NCBI RefSeq assembly: GCF_042675665.1 | Contig: NZ_JBHTJI010000001.1 | Coordinates: forward strand, 806,001-870,000 | From: Mariniflexile jejuense | GTDB taxonomy: Bacteria; Bacteroidota; Bacteroidia; Flavobacteriales; Flavobacteriaceae | Reading direction: 5' to 3' | Length of the DNA stretch: 64,000 bases | Shown here: in pieces, positions 8,762-17,748 of the stretch | How the letters are laid out: each line of letters starts with the position of its first letter | Numbering within the stretch: the stretch's first letter is position 1 | The notes under the pieces: model-generated | The model's database searches: none | Told to the model about the DNA's origin: nothing | What the model saw: the letters and a program-made list of their open reading frames with translations, nothing else | Made by a program: the position numbers and the translations under genes

Positions 8762-9493
8762 TCGGCCTTTATAAACTTCTTGAACATCAACAACCGGCGG
8801 ATGTGTTACAGCAATAACATTGCCCGTGCCTGATATTTTGCCAGTTATAGACAGTTGTGGGTTTACAATCATATCATTAGAACTTCTGTTCAAAATAACA
8901 ACATGTTGCGCTACTAAATTTTCGCCTTCAAAACGCGATGTTCCTGCTGCAAATAAAATGTTTAAGTTATTGGTTTCACCAGAGACATAGCAGTTCGATA
9001 AATTGTTGAACACCAAATTGAAGCTATTATTATCAATTTGCAATTTGAAATTGCCATTGGTAAAAGAATTTGGAGCATTAAAATCCTCGGATAAAATAGT
9101 TAAATCTGGATAAGTTAAAACACCATCAGAACGTATTTCATATTGTGTAGAACTTTGTATTTCAGTTATGTTTGAAGCTGTTACATACACTTTTGTAATA
9201 CCATAACTCCTAACATAGTTACAACTATTATTATCGGTTAAAATTAATTTTCCATCTAAAACAACTGCTTCTACATCATTAATTAAGTTCTTTCCTGTTT
9301 CAATGGTTACCTTTTGATTTGTTCCTTGTTTTATTATAAGTTCAATATCTCTATTAACTAAAATTTTATTAAAACTGGAAACAGTAACTTCTTGTTGAAT
9401 AATTAATCCTGTTGTTTGAAAACAATCACTTGAATTTTCATTGTTGCATGAAAAAAAGATTATTATCGCTAGTATGTAAATTAGTTTTTTCAT
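8747..9493 (-). CDS. GIN-domain (DUF2807) lipoprotein
   Basis: A 248-aa surface or periplasmic lipoprotein of unknown function. The N-terminus is a lipoprotein signal (about 16 residues ending in the lipobox FFSC). The rest is the putative auto-transporter head GIN domain, a beta-helical fold seen in many Bacteroidota lipoproteins (VSSFNKILVNRDIELIIKQG..., LDGKLIL). It starts 3 bases after the PagL-like gene, so the two are probably cotranscribed. Confidence 0.75.
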   Translation of the reverse strand: MKKLIYILAIIIFFSCNNENSSDCFQTTGLIIQQEVTVSSFNKILVNRDIELIIKQGTNQKVTIETGKNLINDVEAVVLDGKLILTDNNSCNYVRSYGITKVYVTASNITEIQSSTQYEIRSDGVLTYPDLTILSEDFNAPNSFTNGNFKLQIDNNSFNLVFNNLSNCYVSGETNNLNILFAAGTSRFEGENLVAQHVVILNRSSNDMIVNPQLSITGKISGTGNVIAVTHPPVVDVQEVYKGRLIFN

Positions 9494-9496
9494 TTT

Positions 9497-10597
9497 TTAC
9501 AACCTTACCCCTACACCAAATTCAACTGCTTCAGCTTTAGCTTGATGCGATTTCAAGGTTAATGCACCAAACCATTTATCATTTATATAGCGTTTTAAAC
9601 CAATTCTAATATAGCTTCTACCTTCAAAATCAAAAGGATAATATACATAATAGCCTAATTGTGTTTCCAAAGATGTTTTGTTAATAAACAACTCATGACC
9701 CACAAAAACACCAACACGTTTATAATCTTCATCTCCAGAAATATTTTCTTCAGGAAATGATACACTTTTATAATGAATATAATCCTTTAAAAAGTTCGAA
9801 AAAAACACATCGGTTCCTAATTGAATGGCACTTTTTGCGTTAATACGCTTATCTACATAAGCAGATGCAATATAAAATGGATATGTACCACTTCCTACCA
9901 CATCACTTTCAGTAAAACCACTTCTAAAAACAAGATTGTATTTTATTGGTTGTGTAATTTTTTTGTTTTCAGCATCGGCTAATGTTGTAATATATTCTGG
10001 TTCATTATCCTCTAAATTATAAGTAACACCTAAATTTAATGTAATAGAATTTACACTCGCATTTGGTGCTTTTATATTGGCATTGGAATAATGTATTAAT
10101 GAAACCCCTGCTTGCAACCCAAACTTATCTAAAACACGTTCCTTTTTGTAATTAAGCATCATCATAGTACTACTTAAAATATGCGTACCAAAAGCTATAT
10201 TTCTATAATTCTCTACTTTATCATAAGGGTTGGATGTGTAGGCAATACCTTGAGCTATTCTAAACATTAAATTTCTATTGAAAAAATAAAAATTATAATG
10301 TGCGTAAACCGATGCATTATTACCTAAAACATCATTTTTTAAGTTTTGATAAATGAATGACACACCATAATCGGGATAATTATAACGTTGTTCCCAGTCA
10401 TTAAATCCGTAGGTTTTTTTGTTCCAACTTAAAATAACGCCTTCTGGATGTCCTTGAATTAAATGGAGAATATCGTTATTATGCAGCGCAATATTACCTT
10501 TAAAGTAATTAGCATCAAAGTACGATGTATGCTGTTTTTCTTGTGAAAAAACAAACACTACACACATTAAAAACACGTAGGTTATATATGGCTTCAT
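9497..10597 (-). CDS. PagL-like lipid A deacylase / acyloxyacyl hydrolase family outer-membrane protein
   Basis: A 366-aa protein with a Sec signal peptide (about 18 residues, ending FVFSQ) and alternating aromatic beta-strands typical of a small outer-membrane barrel. The motif HYSN at 169-172 (LIHYSNANIKAPN) matches the His-x-Ser-Asn catalytic region of PagL-type lipid A 3-O-deacylases, which remove an acyl chain from LPS at the outer membrane. It is about twice the length of classical PagL, with a second beta-rich half as in the Bacteroidota subfamily. It lies 35 bases after metF; I see no functional link to methionine. Confidence 0.7.
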   Translation of the reverse strand: MKPYITYVFLMCVVFVFSQEKQHTSYFDANYFKGNIALHNNDILHLIQGHPEGVILSWNKKTYGFNDWEQRYNYPDYGVSFIYQNLKNDVLGNNASVYAHYNFYFFNRNLMFRIAQGIAYTSNPYDKVENYRNIAFGTHILSSTMMMLNYKKERVLDKFGLQAGVSLIHYSNANIKAPNASVNSITLNLGVTYNLEDNEPEYITTLADAENKKITQPIKYNLVFRSGFTESDVVGSGTYPFYIASAYVDKRINAKSAIQLGTDVFFSNFLKDYIHYKSVSFPEENISGDEDYKRVGVFVGHELFINKTSLETQLGYYVYYPFDFEGRSYIRIGLKRYINDKWFGALTLKSHQAKAEAVEFGVGVRL

Positions 10598-10632
10598 TAG
10601 CTAGTTACTACTGCATAAAAGTAACTGATTTA

Positions 10633-11589
10633 TTAAAATAAAGCCGAAGCTATTGCTTTAATATTATCACTTTTACCCATAGAATAATAATGCAATACTG
10701 GAACACCAGCAGCTTTTAGTTCTTTTGATTGTTGAATAGCAAACTCAATACCTACTTGCCTAACTGCGTTATTATCTTTACAACTTTCTACAGCATCAAT
10801 TAAATCTTGTGGTAAATCTATTTTAAAAACCTGTGGTAAAATTTGTAAATGGCGTTTCACTGCAATAGGTTTTATACCCGGAATAATTGGCACATTAATT
10901 CCTACTGCTTTAGCTTTTTCAACAAATTCAAAATATTTATTATTATCAAAAAACATTTGTGTTACCACATAATCTGCTCCAGCATCAACCTTTTCTTTTA
11001 AACGTTTTAAATCGGTTACTAACGATGGTGCTTCCATGTGCTTTTCTGGGTAACCTGCAACACCTATACAAAAATTGGAATTATGTTCTACCACCACATC
11101 ATCATGCAAATACTTTCCTCTATTAAGTTCAGCTATTTGTTTTACCAGTTCACTAGCAAATGCATTTCCACCTTCTACAGGTTTAAAATACGGTTCATCT
11201 TTCATTGAATCGCCACGTAATGCCATCACATTATCTAAACCTAAATAATGGCAATCTACCAAAACATACTCCGTTTCCTCTTTAGTAAAACCACCACATA
11301 ACAAATGCGGAATGGCATCAACTTTATATTTATGCATTATAGACGCACAAATACCAACCGTACCAGGACGCATACGGGTAATACGTTTATCTAAAAGCCC
11401 GTTACCTTTATCAAGATACACATACTCTTCTCTAGAAGTTGTTACATCAATAAACGGCGGGTTAAATTCTATTAATGGATCAATATTATTATATAAATCC
11501 TGAATATTTTTCCCTTTTTGTGGTGGAATCACCTCAAAAGAAAACAATGTTTTTCCGTTTGCTTTTTTAATATGGTCTGTTACTTTCAT
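10633..11589 (-). CDS. metF: 5,10-methylenetetrahydrofolate reductase
   Basis: Reduces methylene-THF to methyl-THF, the methyl donor for MetH. The 318-aa flavoprotein barrel carries FSFEVIPPQKGK at the N-terminus, MALRGD for flavin/folate binding, and ADYVVTQMFFD, all typical of MetF. Last methionine gene of the group whose leader is the SAM-I riboswitch at 15.9 kb, so probably repressed by SAM. It is separated from the small gene at 11736-11975 by a repeat-rich spacer. Confidence 0.96.
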   Translation of the reverse strand: MKVTDHIKKANGKTLFSFEVIPPQKGKNIQDLYNNIDPLIEFNPPFIDVTTSREEYVYLDKGNGLLDKRITRMRPGTVGICASIMHKYKVDAIPHLLCGGFTKEETEYVLVDCHYLGLDNVMALRGDSMKDEPYFKPVEGGNAFASELVKQIAELNRGKYLHDDVVVEHNSNFCIGVAGYPEKHMEAPSLVTDLKRLKEKVDAGADYVVTQMFFDNNKYFEFVEKAKAVGINVPIIPGIKPIAVKRHLQILPQVFKIDLPQDLIDAVESCKDNNAVRQVGIEFAIQQSKELKAAGVPVLHYYSMGKSDNIKAIASALF

Positions 11590-11596
11590 GCCAAAT

Positions 11597-11614
11597 TTCC
11601 TGCGAAAGCAGGAA
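11597..11614. repeat. Palindromic repeat, ATTCCTGC family (copy 1)
   Basis: TTCCTGC, a GAAA loop and GCAGGAA form a perfect hairpin just upstream of metF. Related copies with the core ATTCCTG...CGCAGGAAT lie at 14757-14783 and 57780-57806, so this is a dispersed short palindrome. Confidence 0.7.
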
Positions 11615-11643
11615 TCTTATTTTAATTTAATTCTAATATTTTT

Positions 11644-11726
11644 GGGCGTTACCACAAGGGTCGCGCTTTACGTTTCAAGTCCTCGCTCGTACCTCGCTGT
11701 GGGCTTTCCACTGCAATCGCTAACGC
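11644..11726. repeat. GGGCGTTACC...GCTAACGC intergenic repeat element
   Basis: An 83-base, unusually GC-rich element bounded by GGGCGTTACC and GCTAACGC (complementary termini GCGTTA/TAACGC) with an internal CCTCGCT direct repeat. The composition is unlike its surroundings. The left end recurs alone at 37360-37369. It resembles short dispersed, attC-like palindromic elements of Flavobacteriaceae genomes; I see no recombinase nearby. Confidence 0.55.
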
Positions 11727-11735
11727 AAATGCAAA

Positions 11736-11975
11736 TTAAAGCAATAACTTTTTAACAGCATTATAGTCTTCTTCATATTCCCAATAAATCCAGCGTCCAT
11801 CAACATAATCGGTTAAAATATATTTTTCACTAATCGATTTAATTCTTGAAACTGGAATGATTTTTTTCGAAAAATTTTCCGAAGGAATAGGTTCCATCAT
11901 TTCCTTGTTTTTGCTATTATAACCGTGTGATATAATATAACTACCCAATGTTAACTCTATAAATTCTGGTTTCAT
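11736..11975 (-). CDS. Small hypothetical protein between metH and metF
   Basis: A 79-aa acidic/aromatic protein (IPVSRIKSISEKYILTDYVDGRWIYWEYEEDY) with no signal peptide or membrane segment and no family I recognise. It looks like a small single beta-rich domain. It is in the same direction as metH and metF and between them, so it may be cotranscribed in the SAM-I regulon, but repeat DNA separates it from metF. Confidence 0.55.
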   Translation of the reverse strand: MKPEFIELTLGSYIISHGYNSKNKEMMEPIPSENFSKKIIPVSRIKSISEKYILTDYVDGRWIYWEYEEDYNAVKKLLL

Positions 11976-12067
11976 TTAATTCATTTTTTAATCGTGACTA
12001 CGTACACCAAAGCAATGTGTTTGCTTTTTTTTAAAAGTTTATTTCGTTTTACCTCATCGTAAAAACG

Positions 12068-14743
12068 TTATTCATCAGCAATTGTTGGATGCAACCACTT
12101 TCTAGCTTTTTCTTTTGTAATGCCTTTTCTAGTTGCATAATCGGTCACTTGGTCATCTGTAATTTTTCCTAAACCAAAGTATTTCGCTTCAGGATTTGCA
12201 AAATAATACCCCGATACTGCCGCTGCTGGCCACATAGCTAAACTTTCGGTTAACTTCACACCTATTATTTTTTCAACTTCCAACAACTCCCAAATCGTTT
12301 CTTTTTCCAAATGGTCTGGACATGCAGGATAACCCGGTGCTGGTCGAATACCTTTATAACTTTCTTTTATTAAATCGTCATTGGCAAGTGTTTCACCTGC
12401 ATCATAACCCCAATGTTTGGTTCGTATTTGTTTGTGTAAATACTCTGCAAACGCTTCTGCAAAACGATCGGCAATGGCTTGCACCATAATACCATTGTAA
12501 TCATCTTCTTTTGCTCTGTAGCTATCGGCTAATTCTTGCGCTCCAAAAATAGCGACACAAAATGCACCCATATAATCGGTTTTTCCTGTGTCTTTTGGTG
12601 CAATAAAATCGGCTAAAGCAATATTTGGAATACCTTCTCGCTTACTTAATTGCTGTCGCAAGGTTCTAAAAACAGTGATTTCTTTTCCGTTTTTTTGAAT
12701 TAAAATATCATCATCATTAATTGAATTCGCTTCAAACAAACCAAAAACAGCTCTTGGTTTTAATGATTGGTTAGCAATAATTTCTTCAATCATTACTTGC
12801 GCTTCGTTGTACATAATGGTTGCTTGTTCACCAACCAATTCATCCGTTAAGATGTCTGGAAATTTACCGTGTAAATCCCAACTTCTAAAAAACGGACTCC
12901 AATCAATATAAGGCACTAATTCTTTTAAACTTAATTGTTTTAACATCTGAACACCTAATTCTTTAGGTTTTACAATTTCAGACGTATTCCAATCAATTTT
13001 AAACTTTCTTTCTCGTGCTTCTTTAAGTGAAATATATGATTTTTCTTTTCCTCGTTTTAAAAACTTGGTTCTGAATTCATCATATTCTTTTTTTAAATTA
13101 GCAACATATTCGTTTGATGTTTTCTTATTTAATAAATCACCAACAACCGTTACTGCTCTTGAGGCATCATTTACATGAACCACGGCGTTTTTATATTGCG
13201 GATCAATTTTAACAGCCGTATGCGCTTTTGAAGTTGTTGCACCACCAATTAATAACGGAACTGTAAAATTTTGACGCTCCATTTCCTTAGCCAAATACAC
13301 CATTTCATCAAGTGATGGTGTAATTAAACCAGACAAACCAATGGCGTCAACATTTTCATTCTTAGCAGTTTCTATAATTTTTTCTGGTGGAACCATTACA
13401 CCCAAATCTACTATGGCATAATTATTACAAGCCAAAACCACACTCACTATATTTTTACCAATATCGTGCACATCACCTTTTACGGTTGCCATCAATACTT
13501 TACCTACAGGTTCTTGTAAATCACCTTTTTCAGCTTCAATAAACGGATTTAAATAGGCTACTGCCTTCTTCATAACGCGTGCAGACTTCACTACTTGCGG
13601 TAAGAACATTTTTCCTGCTCCAAACAAATCGCCTACCACGTTCATTCCAATCATTAAATGACCTTCAATAACATCAATAGGTTTTTCGGCTTGCAATCTT
13701 GCTTCTTCAACGTCTTCAATAATAAAAGCATCGATACCTTTTACCAATGCATGGGTAATGCGCTCTTGAACGGGGTTTTCTCGCCAACTTAAATCAACGC
13801 CTTTTTCAACTTTTGAACCTTTTACGGTTTCGGCAAAATCCAGTAAACGTTCTGTGGCATCGTCGCGTTTATCTAAAATAACATCTTCAACATGCTCTAA
13901 TAAATCTTTTGGAATATCGTCATACACTTCTAAAAGCGACGGATTTACAATTCCCATATTCATACCTGCTTGAATGGCGTAGTATAAAAACACCGAGTGC
14001 ATTGCTTCGCGAACGCCATCATTTCCTCTAAACGAAAACGATACGTTACTTACACCACCACTTACGCTTACGTTTGGTAAATTTTGACGCACCCAACGGG
14101 TAGCTTCAATAAAATCGATAGCATTTCTGCGGTGTTCTTCCATACCTGTTGCCACAGGAAATATGTTTAAATCGAAAATAATATCTTCTGAAGGAAAGCC
14201 TACTTTATTCACTAAAATATCATAGGAACGTTTACATATTTCAATACGTCTTTCATAATTATCGGCTTGTCCAACTTCATCAAAAGCCATGATAACAACT
14301 GCAGCACCGTAACGTTTTATTTGTTTTGCTTCCCAAATAAATTTTTCTTCACCTTCTTTAAGTGAAATGGAGTTAACCACACATTTACCTTGAACGACTT
14401 TTAAACCCGCTTCAATGATTTCCCATTTAGAGCTATCAATCATGATTGGTACTCTAGAAATATCAGGTTCGGCAGCAATTAAGTTTAAAAAACGCACCAT
14501 AGATTCTTTACCATCAATAAGTCCGTCGTCCATATTAATGTCGATAATTTGTGCACCACCATCTACTTGATGACGCGCAACTGCTAGTGCTTCATCAAAT
14601 TTTTCTTCTTTTATCAATCGTAAAAACATGCGAGATCCAGCAACATTTGTACGTTCTCCAACGTTTATGAAATTGCTGTTTTCGTTTAAGATTAGAGGTT
14701 CTAACCCAGATAAACGCATGTATTTTGTTTGTTTAATTTTCAT
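12068..14743 (-). CDS. metH: Methionine synthase, cobalamin-dependent, C-terminal part (folate, B12 and activation domains)
   Basis: An 891-aa protein equal to residues about 340 onward of one-piece MetH. Domains in order: methyl-THF (pterin) binding, about 1-290 (INVGERTNVAGS); helical cap and cobalamin domain, about 300-530, with the B12-ligand motif DVHDIGKNIV and the LSGLITPSLDEMV/GGATTSKAHTA segments; and the SAM-dependent reactivation domain, about 570-890 (RPAPGYPACPDH). The homocysteine domain is on the separate upstream ORF 24 bases away. Together they make methionine from homocysteine and methyl-THF and need vitamin B12. Confidence 0.95.
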   Translation of the reverse strand: MKIKQTKYMRLSGLEPLILNENSNFINVGERTNVAGSRMFLRLIKEEKFDEALAVARHQVDGGAQIIDINMDDGLIDGKESMVRFLNLIAAEPDISRVPIMIDSSKWEIIEAGLKVVQGKCVVNSISLKEGEEKFIWEAKQIKRYGAAVVIMAFDEVGQADNYERRIEICKRSYDILVNKVGFPSEDIIFDLNIFPVATGMEEHRRNAIDFIEATRWVRQNLPNVSVSGGVSNVSFSFRGNDGVREAMHSVFLYYAIQAGMNMGIVNPSLLEVYDDIPKDLLEHVEDVILDKRDDATERLLDFAETVKGSKVEKGVDLSWRENPVQERITHALVKGIDAFIIEDVEEARLQAEKPIDVIEGHLMIGMNVVGDLFGAGKMFLPQVVKSARVMKKAVAYLNPFIEAEKGDLQEPVGKVLMATVKGDVHDIGKNIVSVVLACNNYAIVDLGVMVPPEKIIETAKNENVDAIGLSGLITPSLDEMVYLAKEMERQNFTVPLLIGGATTSKAHTAVKIDPQYKNAVVHVNDASRAVTVVGDLLNKKTSNEYVANLKKEYDEFRTKFLKRGKEKSYISLKEARERKFKIDWNTSEIVKPKELGVQMLKQLSLKELVPYIDWSPFFRSWDLHGKFPDILTDELVGEQATIMYNEAQVMIEEIIANQSLKPRAVFGLFEANSINDDDILIQKNGKEITVFRTLRQQLSKREGIPNIALADFIAPKDTGKTDYMGAFCVAIFGAQELADSYRAKEDDYNGIMVQAIADRFAEAFAEYLHKQIRTKHWGYDAGETLANDDLIKESYKGIRPAPGYPACPDHLEKETIWELLEVEKIIGVKLTESLAMWPAAAVSGYYFANPEAKYFGLGKITDDQVTDYATRKGITKEKARKWLHPTIADE

Positions 14744-14756
14744 GTTTTTAATTTAT

Positions 14757-14783
14757 GAGATTCCTGTCTACGCAGGAATGACA
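14757..14783. repeat. Palindromic repeat, ATTCCTGC family (copy 2)
   Basis: GAGATTCCTGTCTACGCAGG with AATGACA, nearly the same 27 bases as at 57780-57806. It overlaps the end of the homocysteine methyltransferase gene: the repeat encodes that protein's last residues (VIPA) and stop codon, so it inserted at or replaced the gene's 3' end. Confidence 0.8.
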
Positions 14784-15769
14784 GCATGACGTGGTTTATA
14801 TTTTGCTGCTATGGCTGCAATGGTTTTAATATGCTCTGGTGTGGTACCACAACAACCGCCTATAATGTTTATTAAATTTTTCTTTAAATATTCCTCAATT
14901 TGTTCACCCATTTCCTCTGGAGATTCATCATATTCACCAAAAGCATTTGGCAAGCCTGCATTGGGGTGTGCGGAAATAGCAAAATCGGTTTTATTGGCAA
15001 TGGCTTCTAAATGGGGCTGTAGTAAATTAGCACCTAAAGCACAATTGAAACCTATAGATAATAACGGAATATGCGATACTGAAATTAAAAATGCTTCAGC
15101 GGTTTGCCCTGACAATGTTCTTCCTGAAGCATCAGTGATGGTTCCGCTTAACATGATGGGAATATCAATGCTTCGTTCTTCTTTAACTTCTTCAATAGCG
15201 AATAAAGCAGCTTTAGCGTTTAAGGTATCAAAAACGGTTTCAACCAACAATAAATCAACACCACCATCTATCAACGCTTCAACTTGTTGTTTGTATGCGA
15301 TACATAATTCATCAAACGTTACGGCTCTATAACCAGGATCGTTTACATCGGGCGACATACTTGCGGTACGGTTTGTTGGCCCAATAGAACCTGCTACAAA
15401 ACGTGGTTTGTTTGGTTCGCGCTTTGTAAATTCATCAGCTACTTCTTTGGCTATTTTAGCAGATTGAAAGTTTAGTTCATACACCAAATCTTCCATTTGG
15501 TAATCGGCCATAGCAATGGTTGTACCCGAAAACGTATTGGTTTCCACAATATCGGCTCCAGCTTCAAAATATTTTCCATGAATGGTTTTAATTGCTTCTG
15601 GTTGGGTAATAGAAAGTAAATCGTTATTACCCTGCAATGGCGTGGGGTAATCTTTAAAACGCTCGCCTCTAAAATCTTCTTCAGTAAATTTATACTGTTG
15701 AAGCATGGTTCCCATAGCACCGTCTAGCACTAAAATACGGTCTTGTAAAGCTTGTTGTATGTTTGACAT
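14768..15769 (-). CDS. Homocysteine S-methyltransferase domain protein (N-terminal part of split MetH)
   Basis: A 333-aa zinc-dependent Hcy-binding barrel, equivalent to residues about 1-330 of full-length MetH. It has the N-terminal LDGAMGTMLQQ, ETNTFSGT, and the zinc-ligand cysteines in GFNCALGA and GGCCGTTPEH. It precedes the rest of MetH by 24 bases and should act with it as one enzyme in trans. The last few codons come from a dispersed palindromic repeat. First gene after the SAM-I riboswitch. Confidence 0.93.
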   Translation of the reverse strand: MSNIQQALQDRILVLDGAMGTMLQQYKFTEEDFRGERFKDYPTPLQGNNDLLSITQPEAIKTIHGKYFEAGADIVETNTFSGTTIAMADYQMEDLVYELNFQSAKIAKEVADEFTKREPNKPRFVAGSIGPTNRTASMSPDVNDPGYRAVTFDELCIAYKQQVEALIDGGVDLLLVETVFDTLNAKAALFAIEEVKEERSIDIPIMLSGTITDASGRTLSGQTAEAFLISVSHIPLLSIGFNCALGANLLQPHLEAIANKTDFAISAHPNAGLPNAFGEYDESPEEMGEQIEEYLKKNLINIIGGCCGTTPEHIKTIAAIAAKYKPRHAVIPA

Positions 15770-15824
15770 TTTGATATTTTTATATCTGTTATGTCATCAA
15801 GAAAAGTAAAAATATACACTTTTC

Positions 15825-15933
15825 GTTATCTTTCTAGTATTAAAAGATACTAGTAGAACGTAGCACCTTTCCCGAAAATTCGGGAGGTTGCCAAGGCTTC
15901 AACGGGTCTATTCCCTCTACCTTTCTTGATAAC
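15825..15933 (-). promoter_or_regulatory. SAM-I (S-box) riboswitch upstream of metH
   Basis: On the minus strand the S-box core is plain: TTATCAAGAAAGGTAGAGGG, then GTTGAAGCCTTGGCAACC, a CCCGAATTTTCGGG P3 arm, GGTGCTA, and a P4 hairpin CTAGTAT/ATACTAG at 15834-15853. P1 pairs GTTATC (15933-15928) with GATAAC (15830-15825). No T-run terminator follows, so control is probably at translation or through a non-canonical platform. It should turn down metH, the split partner and metF when SAM is plentiful. Confidence 0.93.
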
Positions 15934-15961
15934 ACAATTAATACGTTTATGAACTCGTGGG

Positions 15962-15969
15962 CAAAAATA
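15962..15969 (-). promoter_or_regulatory. Candidate -7 element for the metH transcript
   Basis: TATTTTTG on the minus strand is an exact TAnnTTTG match, about 30 bases upstream of the riboswitch P1 and downstream of the cysM stop. I see no good TTTG at the usual distance, so only the -7 element is supported. Confidence 0.35.
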
Positions 15970-16017
15970 CCTCACATTTTTTTAAATTCACACTAAATTG
16001 ACAAAAATCGGCTGATT

Positions 16018-16908
16018 TTATTCAAATAATGTTGAAGACAAATAACGATCGCCTCTATCACAAATAATGGCTACAATAACGCCTTCATTAATAGATTCTG
16101 CAATTTTTAAAGCACAAAACACAGAGCCACCACTACTCATTCCTGCAAACACACCTTCTTCTTTAGCCAAACGTTGTGTTGTTATTTTAGCATCTAGTTC
16201 ACTAACATCTACAACTACGTCAACTCTAGAACGGTCGAAAAACTTAGGAACATAATCGGGCGACCATTTTCTTATGCCAGGTATTTTGGCACCATCTTCT
16301 GGCTGTGCACCAACAATTGTAATGTTATTGTTTTTTTCTTTCAGAAACCTTGATGTTCCCATAATAGTACCTGTGGTTCCCATAGCCGACACGAAATGGG
16401 TAATTTCTCCATCGGTATCTCTCCAAATTTCAGGTCCTGTGGTTTTATAATGCGCTTTCCAGTTATCGTCATTTTCAAACTGATTTAAAAGCGTGTATCC
16501 TTTTTCATCCCTTAATTGAAATGCCACATCTCTAGAGCCTTCAATTCCTGTATCGGCAGGTGTTAAGATAACCTCAGCACCATAAGCACGCATGGTTTTA
16601 ACACGTTCTTCCGTAGAGTTTTCGGGCATAATTAATACCATATGTACTCCCAATAAATTTGCAATGAATGCCAAAGCAATTCCAGTGTTACCACTGGTTG
16701 CTTCCACCAAATAGTCTCCTTTTTTTATATCGCCTCGCTTTAAGGCTTCATTAATCATATTAAAAGCGGCACGATCTTTTACACTTCCGCCTGGGTTATC
16801 GCCTTCTAATTTCAAATATAGTTTAACGCCTTTTTTTGAAATTAAATGACTTGCCTCAACAAGTGGTGTATTACCTATTCTATCTAAAATACCTTTAACG
16901 GATGCCAT
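16018..16908 (-). CDS. cysM: Cysteine synthase (O-acetylserine sulfhydrylase), CysM type
   Basis: PLP enzyme of 296 aa joining O-acetylserine and sulfide. The PLP lysine is Lys44 in GGSVKDRAA, with the substrate loop EATSGNTGIAL and the phosphate-binding GTTGTIMG. The length and GGSVKDR motif fit the CysM/CBS-like branch. It overlaps the upstream serine acetyltransferase gene by 14 bases, so the two steps are translationally coupled. It is the last gene of the sulfur operon; the metH riboswitch follows. Confidence 0.94.
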   Translation of the reverse strand: MASVKGILDRIGNTPLVEASHLISKKGVKLYLKLEGDNPGGSVKDRAAFNMINEALKRGDIKKGDYLVEATSGNTGIALAFIANLLGVHMVLIMPENSTEERVKTMRAYGAEVILTPADTGIEGSRDVAFQLRDEKGYTLLNQFENDDNWKAHYKTTGPEIWRDTDGEITHFVSAMGTTGTIMGTSRFLKEKNNNITIVGAQPEDGAKIPGIRKWSPDYVPKFFDRSRVDVVVDVSELDAKITTQRLAKEEGVFAGMSSGGSVFCALKIAESINEGVIVAIICDRGDRYLSSTLFE

Positions 16909-17665
16909 TCTTTTTGGGTCTGATTTTAATTTCTGTTTGATAAGTCACTAATGAATTTTCTGGAACCGATTCGGTAATCCAAACGTTAGCACCAATGGTA
17001 CTGTTTGCTCCAATTACAATATCGCCACCTAAAATAGTTGCGTTGGCGTAAATGGTTACATTATCCTCAATAGTTGGATGACGTTTTGTAGATTCCAAGC
17101 TTTTCTTCACTTGAATACCACCTAATGTAACACCTTGGAAAATTTTTACGTTGTTTTTTATGATAGATGTTTCACCAATAACAATTCCTGTTCCGTGATC
17201 TACGAAAAACGAATCGCCAATGGTTGCTCCCGGATGGATATCGATACCTGTAATACCATGCACATACTCACTCATCATTCTAGGAATAATGGGTACATTT
17301 TGCACATACAACTCATGACTTAAACGGTAAATTGAAATGGCATAAAACCCTGGGCATGCTAAATAAACTTCTTCCAAACTTTTGGTTGCGGGATCGAAAT
17401 TTACAACTGCTACAGCATCTAAATCCAACTTAGTCCTGATAGTTTGAAACTTGCCTTGAAACTCATTCCAAATTGTTTCACCATCATTAATATCTAGATT
17501 ATTGGCAATGTCTAAAAACGTTTTTTTTAAAGATTGAAGCTCGTTTTCATGTTCATCAAAAACATAATAAAACAAACGCTTTGTAAATGTTTTTACAACA
17601 TCTTTTAAACGAACGTTATATTTCTTTTGAATTAATTTATCATTTAACTCTTGGCATGGATCCAT
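16895..17665 (-). CDS. cysE: Serine O-acetyltransferase, EpsC/CysE type
   Basis: Makes O-acetylserine, the acceptor for sulfide. The 256-aa protein has a helical N-terminal domain and a left-handed beta-helix of hexapeptide repeats from about residue 140, with DIHPGATIGDSFFVDHGTG and the HP..ED.V cofactor segment (RHPTIEDNVTIYANATILGG). It belongs to the EpsC branch common in Bacteroidota rather than to enteric CysE. In-operon partner of cysM. Confidence 0.92.
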   Translation of the reverse strand: MDPCQELNDKLIQKKYNVRLKDVVKTFTKRLFYYVFDEHENELQSLKKTFLDIANNLDINDGETIWNEFQGKFQTIRTKLDLDAVAVVNFDPATKSLEEVYLACPGFYAISIYRLSHELYVQNVPIIPRMMSEYVHGITGIDIHPGATIGDSFFVDHGTGIVIGETSIIKNNVKIFQGVTLGGIQVKKSLESTKRHPTIEDNVTIYANATILGGDIVIGANSTIGANVWITESVPENSLVTYQTEIKIRPKKNGIR

Positions 17666-17748
17666 ATCTAATACTTTTAATTGTCTAATGGTTGTCGCTT
17701 TTCAACATTGAAATTTACAACAATAAACAACTTTTAAAAAAAACTTTT

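Noticed and set aside
11644..11726. Integron attC site
   Set aside because: The ends GCGTTA/TAACGC look attC-like, but the RYYYAAC/GTTRRRY pair is not satisfied, there is no cassette ORF bounded by two such sites, and no integrase is present.
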